Shown: piece by piece, positions 26,116-33,739 of the stretch
Numbering within the stretch: position 1 is the first letter of the stretch
Layout of the letters: the number at the start of each line of letters is the position of its first letter
Source of the DNA: Bordetella parapertussis
GTDB taxonomy: Bacteria; Pseudomonadota; Gammaproteobacteria; Burkholderiales; Burkholderiaceae_B
Assembly (NCBI GenBank): GCA_945903445.1
Contig: CAMDNZ010000002.1
Coordinates: 47,766 to 111,765, forward strand
Direction: 5' to 3'
Length of the DNA stretch: 64,000 nucleotides
Notes under the pieces: generated by a model
Databases searched by the model: none
What the model was told of the DNA's origin: nothing
What the model saw: the letters and a program-made list of their open reading frames with translations, nothing else
Made by a program: the position numbers and the translations under genes

Positions 26116-27246
26116 ATGGCGACTTTTCTGCACACCGCCGACTGGCAGATCGGTCGCCAATATGGCCAGTTCGACGACGAGGATGCCGTCCTGCTGGCTC
26201 AGGCCCGACTGGATGCGGTGTCGGCTATTGCCCGGCTGGCAGCCGAACGGCAGGTCGATGCCGTGCTGGTGGCGGGCGATGTGTTCGACACTCAGGGTGT
26301 GTCCGACCGCAGCGTTCGGCGCCTGTTTGCCGCGCTCGCGCCGTATGCCGGACCCTGGATTATGATCGCGGGCAATCACGATGCCGCGCTGGCCGACAGC
26401 GTCTGGACTCGCGCGCGTGCGCTGGGGTGCGTGCCGGATAACGTGCATGTGCCGGAATCGACTCGTGTGGTGGCGCTCGATGCCAGCCGTATCGCGGTTC
26501 TGGCCGCACCGCTGACTCAGCGGCAAACGCACGACGACGTCACCCTTGCATTCGATTCGATGCAAAGCCCCGAGGGTTGGCTGCGGGTTGGGTTGGCGCA
26601 CGGCAGCATCGAAGGCCATCTACCCGACAGCGTCGATGCCACAAACCCCATCGCATCCGACCGAGTGAAGCGCGCTGCGCTGGACTACCTGGCGCTGGGC
26701 GACTGGCATGGTATGTTGCGCATCGAGCCTAGGCTCTGGTATTCGGGGACGCCCGAGCCCGACCGTTTTCGGTCCGCTACCGCCGGCCATGTCCTGCATG
26801 TGTGCATCGACGCCGCGGGCGGCTTGCCGGAAGTCACGCCAATCAAGGTAGGGCGCTACGTGTGGCAACAACGCAATGCCGTGCTGGCCCTGGACTCGGA
26901 TGCGGACATGTTGGCCGCCGAACTGGACGCGCTAGGCCAACACGACGTGCTGCGCCTCGTGCTGACAGGCGAGATCAGTGTGGCGGGGTGGGCCGCCCTG
27001 GAAGCCACGATCGACCGTTGCGCCGCACGCGTCCATGCCTTGCGTCTGGATACTGCCGGGTTGGCAGTCGTGCCCGATGACGACGATCTGGCTGCCCTGG
27101 CGGCCGATGGCTATGTCGGCCTGGTGGCTGCCGAGTTGAACGCACTGCGCGACGATGCGACGCTTGGGGCCACGGCGCGTGCGGCCCTGCGTATTCTGCT
27201 GCAGGCCCAGCGCGCGCTGGCGGCCGAATCCGGGCGTGCGTTATGA
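26116..27246 (+). CDS. DNA repair exonuclease subunit, metallophosphoesterase (SbcD/YhaO/Mre11-like)
   Basis: This 376-residue protein contains the five calcineurin-like phosphoesterase motifs: HTADWQIGRQ, VLVAGDVFD, IAGNHDAA, GLAHGSIEGH and LGDWHG. The C-terminal domain is specific to the YhaO branch. Mre11/SbcD proteins cleave DNA ends and hairpins with an SMC-like ATPase partner. The next gene (27243) overlaps by ATGA and encodes that partner, so this is a complete two-gene SbcCD/YhaNO-type system. Confidence 0.88.
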   Translation: MATFLHTADWQIGRQYGQFDDEDAVLLAQARLDAVSAIARLAAERQVDAVLVAGDVFDTQGVSDRSVRRLFAALAPYAGPWIMIAGNHDAALADSVWTRARALGCVPDNVHVPESTRVVALDASRIAVLAAPLTQRQTHDDVTLAFDSMQSPEGWLRVGLAHGSIEGHLPDSVDATNPIASDRVKRAALDYLALGDWHGMLRIEPRLWYSGTPEPDRFRSATAGHVLHVCIDAAGGLPEVTPIKVGRYVWQQRNAVLALDSDADMLAAELDALGQHDVLRLVLTGEISVAGWAALEATIDRCAARVHALRLDTAGLAVVPDDDDLAALAADGYVGLVAAELNALRDDATLGATARAALRILLQAQRALAAESGRAL

Positions 27247-29858
27247 GAGTGCAGCGTCTGACCCTCAAAGAGTTCAAACGCTTTACGGGCGAATGGACCA
27301 TCGATGGCCTGGAGCCCGGCTTGAACCTTCTGGTGGGCCCTAACGAAGCGGGTAAAAGCACCGTGGCGACGGCCTTGCGTGCCGTGTTTCTCGAACGCCA
27401 CAAAACCAGCGCCGGTGCGATAGCGGATTTCGCGCCAACGGGCCTGGGTCAGGCTCGTCCGACGGTCGAGGTGACGTTCACGGCGCAAGACACCGACTAT
27501 CGCTTGACCAAGACTTTTCTGCATCGTCAGCGCTGCGAACTGATCGCAGGCGAGCAGCGCTACGAAGGCGATCTGGCCGAGCAGCATCTCGCTAGCCTGT
27601 TGGGCTTCGACTTGCCCAAAACCGGCATGAGCAGGCCCGCCCATGCGGGCGTGCCTGGTTTGTTGTGGATGACGCAAGGCACGGGCCACGACGTGGCGCA
27701 GCCTGCACTGCACGCAGGCGGGCATTTGCGGTCGGCCTTGACGGCCTTGTCGGGCGAGTTGGCGGCCACCGATGGCGACCGCTTGTTGGAGCATGTGAGC
27801 GCAGCCCGCGCCAGCCTCTTGGATGCCCGGTTGGGTAAGCCGAAGGGGGCGTATCGCGAGGCCGAGCAAGCCTTGGTGCAGGCGCGCGAGCACTGCGCCG
27901 AGTTGCGGGCGGCTCGAATCGCATGGGAGCGCGACGTGGACGCATGGACAGTCTTGCGGCGCGAGCATTCGGCCGATGCCCAGGCCCGGCCCTGGCTCGT
28001 GTTCGAACGGCAGGCCGAAGAGGCCCGTTTGGCCTTGTCGCGCGTGGCCGATTACACCGAGCGGGCGACTCGTGCCGAGGCCGCAGCCCAGCATGCGCGT
28101 CAGGCCTGCGAGCTGTTGGCGCAGCAGATTGCGCGCGACGAGACCGATGCCGCAGCGCTGGCGGCGTTGACGCGGCAGCACGCACTGGCCGAGCAGGCCA
28201 TTGCCGATGCGCGCGAACAGGTGCAGCGTACCGAGCTGGCGCAACGTACGGCGCAAGGCGAGGCCAGCGAAGCCGTGGCGACTTTGGCGCAGGTTCGGGC
28301 CTATGCCGCATATGGTCAACGCCAGCTTCGGCGCGAGGCCGCGCAACGTGAAAGTGCGGCATTGGACGACCTGCTTGCGCAAGCTCGTGCCAAAGCCGAT
28401 CAAGTCGATGCTTTGCACGCGCAAGCGTCTGGTCCGCGTGTTCCAGCCAATGAGCTGGCCCGATTGCGCGAAACGTCCGTGCAGTTGCAAGGCATGCAGG
28501 CGCGTGCCCAGGCGTTGGCGACACGCCTGACTTACGACCTGACGCAGCCTGGGCAGCTCAGGGTGGCGGGTACGGCGGTTCAAGGCCAGGGTTCGGTCTC
28601 GTTGACGACTGAAACCTTGATCGAAATCGCCGGGCTGGGCACGCTGACCGTCGCGCCGGGGGGCGGCGATGCCGCCCAGCTTCAGTCGGAATGGGCGCTG
28701 CGCGACGTGGCCTATCGCCAAGCCTTGGCGCAGTGGGGTGCGGCCACGCTCGCTCAGTTGGAGACGCAGTTTTCCGACGCCGAGCTCAGGGCCAACGAAT
28801 TGAAATTCGCACGCGATGCGCTGGCGCTGCATGCGCCCCATGGTATAGAGGCCCTGGCCGCACGTGCCGAGCAAGCAAGGCGCGAGATGCTGGCGCTGGC
28901 GGACGACCCCGCTGTCGCGGCTCCCGCGCCCACGCGCTTGACCCTGGCAGCTGCCGAGTCGGCAGAGGCCGCTGCCCGTGCCGCACTGGATTATGCGCGC
29001 GATCGGTGGCGCGAGGCCCAGTCGCTTTGCGAGTCGGCGATTGCCCGAACGCATGTCCTGAGCGAACAGCGAACGGCACGCCACCAGAGCGTTCACGGCG
29101 AGATGGCCGTGGCCGAACGGGCGGCGCGGTCGAGTCAGTTGGCACCCGCGCGGCAAACCGCCGATCGTTTGCACCGTGAGGCACAGACGGCACGTGCCGC
29201 GGTCGATGCCTTGCAGCCGGATGTGCTGGCGCAAGACGCGCAGCGTTGGGCGAGATCGGCAAAGGTCGCTCGCGAGGCGCACGAGGCGCGCGCCGGTCAG
29301 ATTCGACAGTTGCAAGGCCGGATCGAGCAGGGCGGTGCGCAAGGCATAGGCGAAGCGTTGGCTCAGGCCGAGGCCGGCGAGCAGCGCCTGGCACGCAGAG
29401 TCGACGACTACGCCCAGCACGCCGCAGCGCTCGACTTGCTGTGGGAGCGATTGAGCGCGCACCGGGATCGAGCCACGCGGCGTTTGTTCGCTCCCTTGGC
29501 CAAACGCTTGAATCATTATTTGAACTTGTTGTTCCCGCAGGCCGGCTTGGTGTTGGACGACGATCTGACGCCTCGGAGCCTGACCCGCGCCGGTCAAACC
29601 AATGTGGTGCCAACCTTAAGCTTCGGTACACAAGAGCAACTGGGTGTATTGACGCGTCTGGCCTATGCCGACGTATTGGCCGAAGCGGGACGTCCGGTGT
29701 TGCTGGTGCTGGACGACGCACTGGTCCATACCGACGACGCTCGGCGCGAGCAGATGAAGCGTGCGTTGTTCGATGCCGCGTCGCGCCATCAGATACTGAT
29801 GCTTACGTGTCACGCCGATGCGTGGCGTGACATGGGGGTGGTTCAGCGGCGAATATGA
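27243..29858 (+). CDS. SMC-like ATPase partner of the nuclease (YhaN/SbcC/Rad50-like)
   Basis: This 871-residue protein has an N-terminal half-ATPase with Walker A GPNEAGKST (32-40), a long Ala/Gln/Arg-rich coiled-coil middle (about 200-750), and a C-terminal half with signature LSFGTQEQLGVLTRLAY and Walker B VLLVLDDALVHTD. The start RVQRLTLKEFKRFTGEW is typical of YhaN-like proteins. No zinc hook CxxC is evident in the coiled coil. It forms a complex with the 26116-27246 phosphoesterase for DNA-end processing. Length fits YhaN better than full SbcC. Confidence 0.87.
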   Translation: MRVQRLTLKEFKRFTGEWTIDGLEPGLNLLVGPNEAGKSTVATALRAVFLERHKTSAGAIADFAPTGLGQARPTVEVTFTAQDTDYRLTKTFLHRQRCELIAGEQRYEGDLAEQHLASLLGFDLPKTGMSRPAHAGVPGLLWMTQGTGHDVAQPALHAGGHLRSALTALSGELAATDGDRLLEHVSAARASLLDARLGKPKGAYREAEQALVQAREHCAELRAARIAWERDVDAWTVLRREHSADAQARPWLVFERQAEEARLALSRVADYTERATRAEAAAQHARQACELLAQQIARDETDAAALAALTRQHALAEQAIADAREQVQRTELAQRTAQGEASEAVATLAQVRAYAAYGQRQLRREAAQRESAALDDLLAQARAKADQVDALHAQASGPRVPANELARLRETSVQLQGMQARAQALATRLTYDLTQPGQLRVAGTAVQGQGSVSLTTETLIEIAGLGTLTVAPGGGDAAQLQSEWALRDVAYRQALAQWGAATLAQLETQFSDAELRANELKFARDALALHAPHGIEALAARAEQARREMLALADDPAVAAPAPTRLTLAAAESAEAAARAALDYARDRWREAQSLCESAIARTHVLSEQRTARHQSVHGEMAVAERAARSSQLAPARQTADRLHREAQTARAAVDALQPDVLAQDAQRWARSAKVAREAHEARAGQIRQLQGRIEQGGAQGIGEALAQAEAGEQRLARRVDDYAQHAAALDLLWERLSAHRDRATRRLFAPLAKRLNHYLNLLFPQAGLVLDDDLTPRSLTRAGQTNVVPTLSFGTQEQLGVLTRLAYADVLAEAGRPVLLVLDDALVHTDDARREQMKRALFDAASRHQILMLTCHADAWRDMGVVQRRI

Positions 29859-29883
29859 AGCGTCACACCTACAGGAGATCCGC

Positions 29884-30732
29884 ATGTCCTATCGCCCGCT
29901 CGAACGTCAGATCGCCTTGGTCACCGGCGGCAATGCCGGTATCGGTCAAGCCTGTGCGCTTGCCCTGAGCCGCGCCGGCGCAGCGGTGGCGGTCAATCAC
30001 CGGCCCAAGGACAGCTCGGCCGAGGCCGCGGCGGCCGTGGTCAAGACGATCGAAGATGCCGGTGGGCAGGCGCTGGCCGTGCCCGCAGACGTCAGCGATG
30101 AAGGCCAGGTGCTCGCCATGTTCAAGCGTGTCGTCGGTCACTTCGGCAAACTGGATACGCTGGTGAGCAACGCCGGTATCGAGCAGCCGGCGACGTTCGC
30201 CGAGATGAGCTTGAAAGATTGGCGTGCGGTAATGGACGTTAATCTGACCGGCCAGTTTTTATGCGCCCGTGAAGCGGTACGTCATTTTCAAGACCGAGCG
30301 CCGGGCCGTCACGGCAACCCCACGGATTCTGCCGCCGAGCAACAGCGTCATTCGGCACTGGGCCGGATCGTCATGATGAGCTCGGTGCATGAAGTGATTC
30401 CCTGGGCGTTTCAAGTCAACTATGCTGCGGCCAAGGGCGGCGTCGCCATGTTGATGCGCTCGCTGGCGCAAGAGGTCGCGTGCGACAGGATTCGAGTGAA
30501 TGCGGTGGCGCCCGGCGCCATTCGAACCAAGATCAATCGCGAGGCATGGGAAACCGAAGAGAAGCTGGAAGCGCTGCTTCGTTTGATTCCGTATGGCCGT
30601 ATCGGTGAGCCGGACGACGTCGCGCGTGCGGTAGTCTGGCTGGCCTCCGACGAATCCGATTACGTGACCGGCACCACGTTGTTCGTCGATGGCGGCATGA
30701 CGCTGTATCCCGAGTTTCGTGGCAATGGTTGA
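29884..30732 (+). CDS. Short-chain dehydrogenase/reductase (glucose 1-dehydrogenase-like)
   Basis: This 282-residue classical SDR has the cofactor motif VTGGNAGIGQA (13-23), NNAG-equivalent VSNAGIEQP, the serine in MMSSVHE, and the catalytic YAAAK (Y180, K184). AGGAG lies 7 nt before ATG 29884. Residues 137-161 (DRAPGRHGNPTDSAAEQQ) form a polar insertion before the catalytic serine strand that is unusual in glucose dehydrogenases. Position 38-41 (NHRP) after the second strand suggests NADP preference. It precedes the GH15 gene by 53 nt and is probably co-transcribed with it. Confidence 0.88.
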   Translation: MSYRPLERQIALVTGGNAGIGQACALALSRAGAAVAVNHRPKDSSAEAAAAVVKTIEDAGGQALAVPADVSDEGQVLAMFKRVVGHFGKLDTLVSNAGIEQPATFAEMSLKDWRAVMDVNLTGQFLCAREAVRHFQDRAPGRHGNPTDSAAEQQRHSALGRIVMMSSVHEVIPWAFQVNYAAAKGGVAMLMRSLAQEVACDRIRVNAVAPGAIRTKINREAWETEEKLEALLRLIPYGRIGEPDDVARAVVWLASDESDYVTGTTLFVDGGMTLYPEFRGNG

Positions 30733-30785
30733 GCACGGCGTTTGCTTGTGAGTCGCACTCTGTTCATCTCGCCAGGAGTCGCTGC

Positions 30786-32621
30786 ATGTCCCGTCCCATC
30801 GAAGACTATGGGCTGATCGGCAATATGCTGTCCGCTGCGCTGGTCGCACGCGACGGTTCCATCGATTGGTTGTGTTTGCCGCATTTCAATTCGCCTGCTT
30901 GCTTCGCTTCGTTGTTGGGCGACGAGACCAACGGTCATTGGCAGTTGATGGCGACCGATCCCGATTGCACGGTGACCCGGCGCTATGTGCCCGCCACAGC
31001 GGTACTGGAGACTCGCCTGCACACGGCCACGGGCATCGTCACGGTGTTCGACTTCATGCCCTTGTCGGAAGACGAGGGACATGTGGATGTGGTTCGGATG
31101 GTGCGTGGCGATATGGGCCACGTCGAGATGCATACCGAGTTGGTACTGCGATTCAACTATGGACAGGCCGTGCCCTGGGTGCGGCGGCGCGATTATGGCT
31201 TGAGCGCAGTCTCGGGCCCCGACGCCGTCGAGCTGCACACGCCGATTCGTCTGCATGGCAAAGAGATGAAAAGCGTAGCGACGTTCGTGGTGAAAGAGGG
31301 CGAAATGGTGCCTTTCACGTTGTCTTATCATCGGTCGCACCAGCGTCCCCATTTCGTGCCCGACCGTGCCGAGAGCCTTCAGAAGACCATCGATTGGTGG
31401 CATCACTGGGCATCGACCTGCCGGGTGCCTACCGAGGATCCGACCTTGCAGGACGCCGTGGTGCGATCGGCCATCACGCTGAAGCTGCTGACCTTCTGGC
31501 CGACCGGCGGTATTGTCGCGGCGCCGACGACTTCCTTGCCCGAAGACCTGGGCGGCGAGCGTAATTGGGATTACCGGTATTGCTGGCTGCGCGATGCCTC
31601 GTTAACGCTCTATGCCCTGCTGAATGCCGGCTATCGCGAAGAGGCCGAAGCGTGGCGCGAGTGGCTGCTGCGCGCGGCATCGGGACATCCCGATCAACTG
31701 CATATCATGTACGGCATATCGGGCGAGCGATGGTTGCCGGAGACTGAGGTGCCCTGGTTATGCGGGTACGAGAACAGCCGCCCGGTTCGAATCGGCAACG
31801 ATGCCGTGGGTCAGCTTCAGTTGGACGTGTATGGCGAAGTGATCGGCGCATTGCACACCGCTCGCGCCGCAGACCTCACCCCCATGCGCGAAGCCTGGCG
31901 TTTGCAACGGGTGATGCTGCGTAAGCTGGAAACGATTTGGGACCATCCCGATAATGGCATTTGGGAAATGCGCGGCCCGCCCCGGCACTTCACGTACTCG
32001 CGGATGATGACCTGGCTCGCCTTCGATCGCGCCATCCAGTCGGCCGAGCGCTTCAATCTGGAAGGCGATCTGTCGCGCTGGCGTGCATTGCGCGACACCA
32101 TTCACGCCGAAATTTGCGAGCGCGGCTTCAATGCCGAGATCGACAGTTTTACCCAGACTTATGGCGAAACGGCGCTGGATGCCAGCTTGCTCCTGATGGT
32201 GAAAACAGGTTTTTTGCCGGCGAACGACCCCCGACTGATCGGGACCGTCCAGGCGATCGAGCGCGAACTCTTGCAGGACGGATTGGTGATGCGCTATCGG
32301 ACCGAGAACGGCACTGACGGCCTGTCAGGCGACGAAGGGGCATTTTTGGCGTGTAGCTTCTGGCTGGTCGATGCCTACCTCATGCAAGAACGTCACGCCG
32401 ATGCCCGTAAGCTGTATGACAAGTTGTTGTCTTTGCGAAATGACGTTGGCTTGCTGGCCGAAGAGTACGACACGCGAGCAGGGCGTTTGGTCGGCAATTT
32501 CCCGCAGGCATTCTCACACGTGGGCCTCATCAATAGCACGTACGACCTGATCGACGCGCACGGACCGGCGCGTCAGGAGGCCGATTCCACGGCACCTGCT
32601 TGGTCCGACCCTCAAAACTAA
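30786..32621 (+). CDS. Glycoside hydrolase family 15 protein (glucoamylase/trehalase-type)
   Basis: This 611-residue enzyme begins RPIEDYGLIGNMLSAALVAR, the usual GH15 start with a beta-sandwich N-domain. The (alpha/alpha)6 barrel contains LPEDLGGERNWDYRYCWLRD (251-270), WLCGYENSRPVRIGN with a probable acid Glu region, and near the end LLAEEYDTRAGRLVGNFPQA with the general base. Such bacterial GH15 proteins hydrolyse alpha-glucosides such as trehalose. AGGAG precedes ATG 30786. Cytoplasmic (no signal peptide). With the GH13 enzyme at 18 kb, it suggests trehalose or glycogen-type solute handling. Confidence 0.9.
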   Translation: MSRPIEDYGLIGNMLSAALVARDGSIDWLCLPHFNSPACFASLLGDETNGHWQLMATDPDCTVTRRYVPATAVLETRLHTATGIVTVFDFMPLSEDEGHVDVVRMVRGDMGHVEMHTELVLRFNYGQAVPWVRRRDYGLSAVSGPDAVELHTPIRLHGKEMKSVATFVVKEGEMVPFTLSYHRSHQRPHFVPDRAESLQKTIDWWHHWASTCRVPTEDPTLQDAVVRSAITLKLLTFWPTGGIVAAPTTSLPEDLGGERNWDYRYCWLRDASLTLYALLNAGYREEAEAWREWLLRAASGHPDQLHIMYGISGERWLPETEVPWLCGYENSRPVRIGNDAVGQLQLDVYGEVIGALHTARAADLTPMREAWRLQRVMLRKLETIWDHPDNGIWEMRGPPRHFTYSRMMTWLAFDRAIQSAERFNLEGDLSRWRALRDTIHAEICERGFNAEIDSFTQTYGETALDASLLLMVKTGFLPANDPRLIGTVQAIERELLQDGLVMRYRTENGTDGLSGDEGAFLACSFWLVDAYLMQERHADARKLYDKLLSLRNDVGLLAEEYDTRAGRLVGNFPQAFSHVGLINSTYDLIDAHGPARQEADSTAPAWSDPQN

Positions 32622-32658
32622 CGAACAAATGTAAACTGTCGTGCCTCCACAGAGAGTA

Positions 32659-32680
32659 GAGCGCCCTTTTTGGCGCGCTC
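32659..32680 (+). terminator. Stem-loop between GH15 and the signalling operon
   Basis: GAGCGCCC and GGCGCGCTC around a T5 loop form an 8-bp stem with one bulged base, 37 nt after the GH15 stop. No T-run follows on the + strand, so termination may be weak. It is the only structured element between the GH15 gene and the kinase start at 32702. Confidence 0.3.
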
Positions 32681-32701
32681 GTACGACGGAATTACAAGAA
32701 A

Positions 32702-33622
32702 ATGGCTTCTAAATCGTTTAGTACGGCGCAGATCGTTACGGCAATTACCCTTGTTACTGGCATGGTTTTTTTTGCCGATACGATCTCGGCATTCGGGGTC
32801 GTTTTTTGGGTTTTGTATCTAGGTGCCCTGGCCATGACGGTCGGCCAGCCCCATGCCGGTTTGCCACTGGGCGTGGCCTTGGTGCAGATCGCATTGATTG
32901 GGGTCAGCTACATCGTCAAGCTGGACGATGGATTTTCGGCGCTGCCGCTGGTGAACCGGCTGGGCGGCGTGATTTCGCTGCTGGCAGTCGCCTATATGGC
33001 CCGCCGGGTCATTATGGAGCGTACCGAAGCGGCGCGCCTGTTGTGGCGTCAGGCCGGGCAGGCGGCTACCGCCGATAGCCTGATCGGCGAGCACAGCTTG
33101 CGCGACACGGCTAATGCCGTGCTGGGCACCTTGGCCCCGTACGTGGGTGCTCAGGTGGCGGTGTTGCATCACTATGACCGCAAAACGCTTGTGCCGGTGG
33201 GGGCGTACGGGTGCGATTTGCCGGAAAAAGGCGCGGCTGGCGGTCTGGCCCAGGAAGCCGTGCAGCGTGGCGGAATCGTGGTGATCGACGACGTGCCCGA
33301 TGGGTATCTTCGGGTGGCGTCGCTGCTAGGCGCCGCCGCGCCGCGCCGGATCGTGATCCTGCCTTTGACCTCCAATCGGCGTATTGCCGGTGTGATCGAA
33401 CTGGGCTTCGTCGCCCTGCCCGCCGATCCACACGCCGTGCGCGAGCTGTTGCAGCAGTCAGCAGAATCGATGGGTCTGGCCTTGCAGCAGGCCGCCTATC
33501 GCGAGCATTTGAAAGAGCTGCTGGCGCAAACGCAGCGTCAGGGCGAAGAAATGCAGGTCCAGCAAGAAGAGCTGCGGGTCTCCAACGAAGAGTTGGAGGA
33601 GCAGGGGCGTGCATTGCGGTAG
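32702..33622 (+). CDS. Membrane-GAF N-terminal half of a hybrid histidine kinase, ended by an in-frame amber codon
   Basis: This 306-residue product has about three N-terminal membrane helices (VTAITLVTGMVFFADTISAF; GVVFWVLYLGALAMTV; LGGVISLLAVAYMARRVI), a GAF-like sensor domain (about 125-260), and the start of a signalling coiled coil (EEMQVQQEELRVSNEELEEQ). It stops at TAG 33620-33622. The same frame continues without further stops (SQARLENQHAELEQTNVQLE) into the kinase half, so the stop splits one gene of about 1,076 codons. The expected residue at the stop is Q or E, one base from TAG. Without the kinase core this half cannot signal alone. Confidence 0.8.
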   Translation: MASKSFSTAQIVTAITLVTGMVFFADTISAFGVVFWVLYLGALAMTVGQPHAGLPLGVALVQIALIGVSYIVKLDDGFSALPLVNRLGGVISLLAVAYMARRVIMERTEAARLLWRQAGQAATADSLIGEHSLRDTANAVLGTLAPYVGAQVAVLHHYDRKTLVPVGAYGCDLPEKGAAGGLAQEAVQRGGIVVIDDVPDGYLRVASLLGAAAPRRIVILPLTSNRRIAGVIELGFVALPADPHAVRELLQQSAESMGLALQQAAYREHLKELLAQTQRQGEEMQVQQEELRVSNEELEEQGRALR

Positions 33623-33739
33623 TCCCAGGCGCGCCTGGAGAACCAGCACGCCGAGCTCGAACAGACTAACGTTCAACTGGAAGAGCATAGCCAGCGGCTG
33701 GCGCGCCAGAAGGACGATCTGCTGAAAGCGCAACGGGCG

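Noticed and set aside
27111..29597. An 828-codon open frame on the minus strand opposite the SMC-like ATPase gene
   Set aside because: It mirrors GC-rich codons of the real gene, has no family resemblance, and the + strand frame carries clear Walker A, signature and Walker B motifs.
33620..33622. Amber codon as pyrrolysine
   Set aside because: No pylT/pylS-like genes are in view and histidine kinases are not known to use pyrrolysine; the site is a coiled coil where Q or E is expected.
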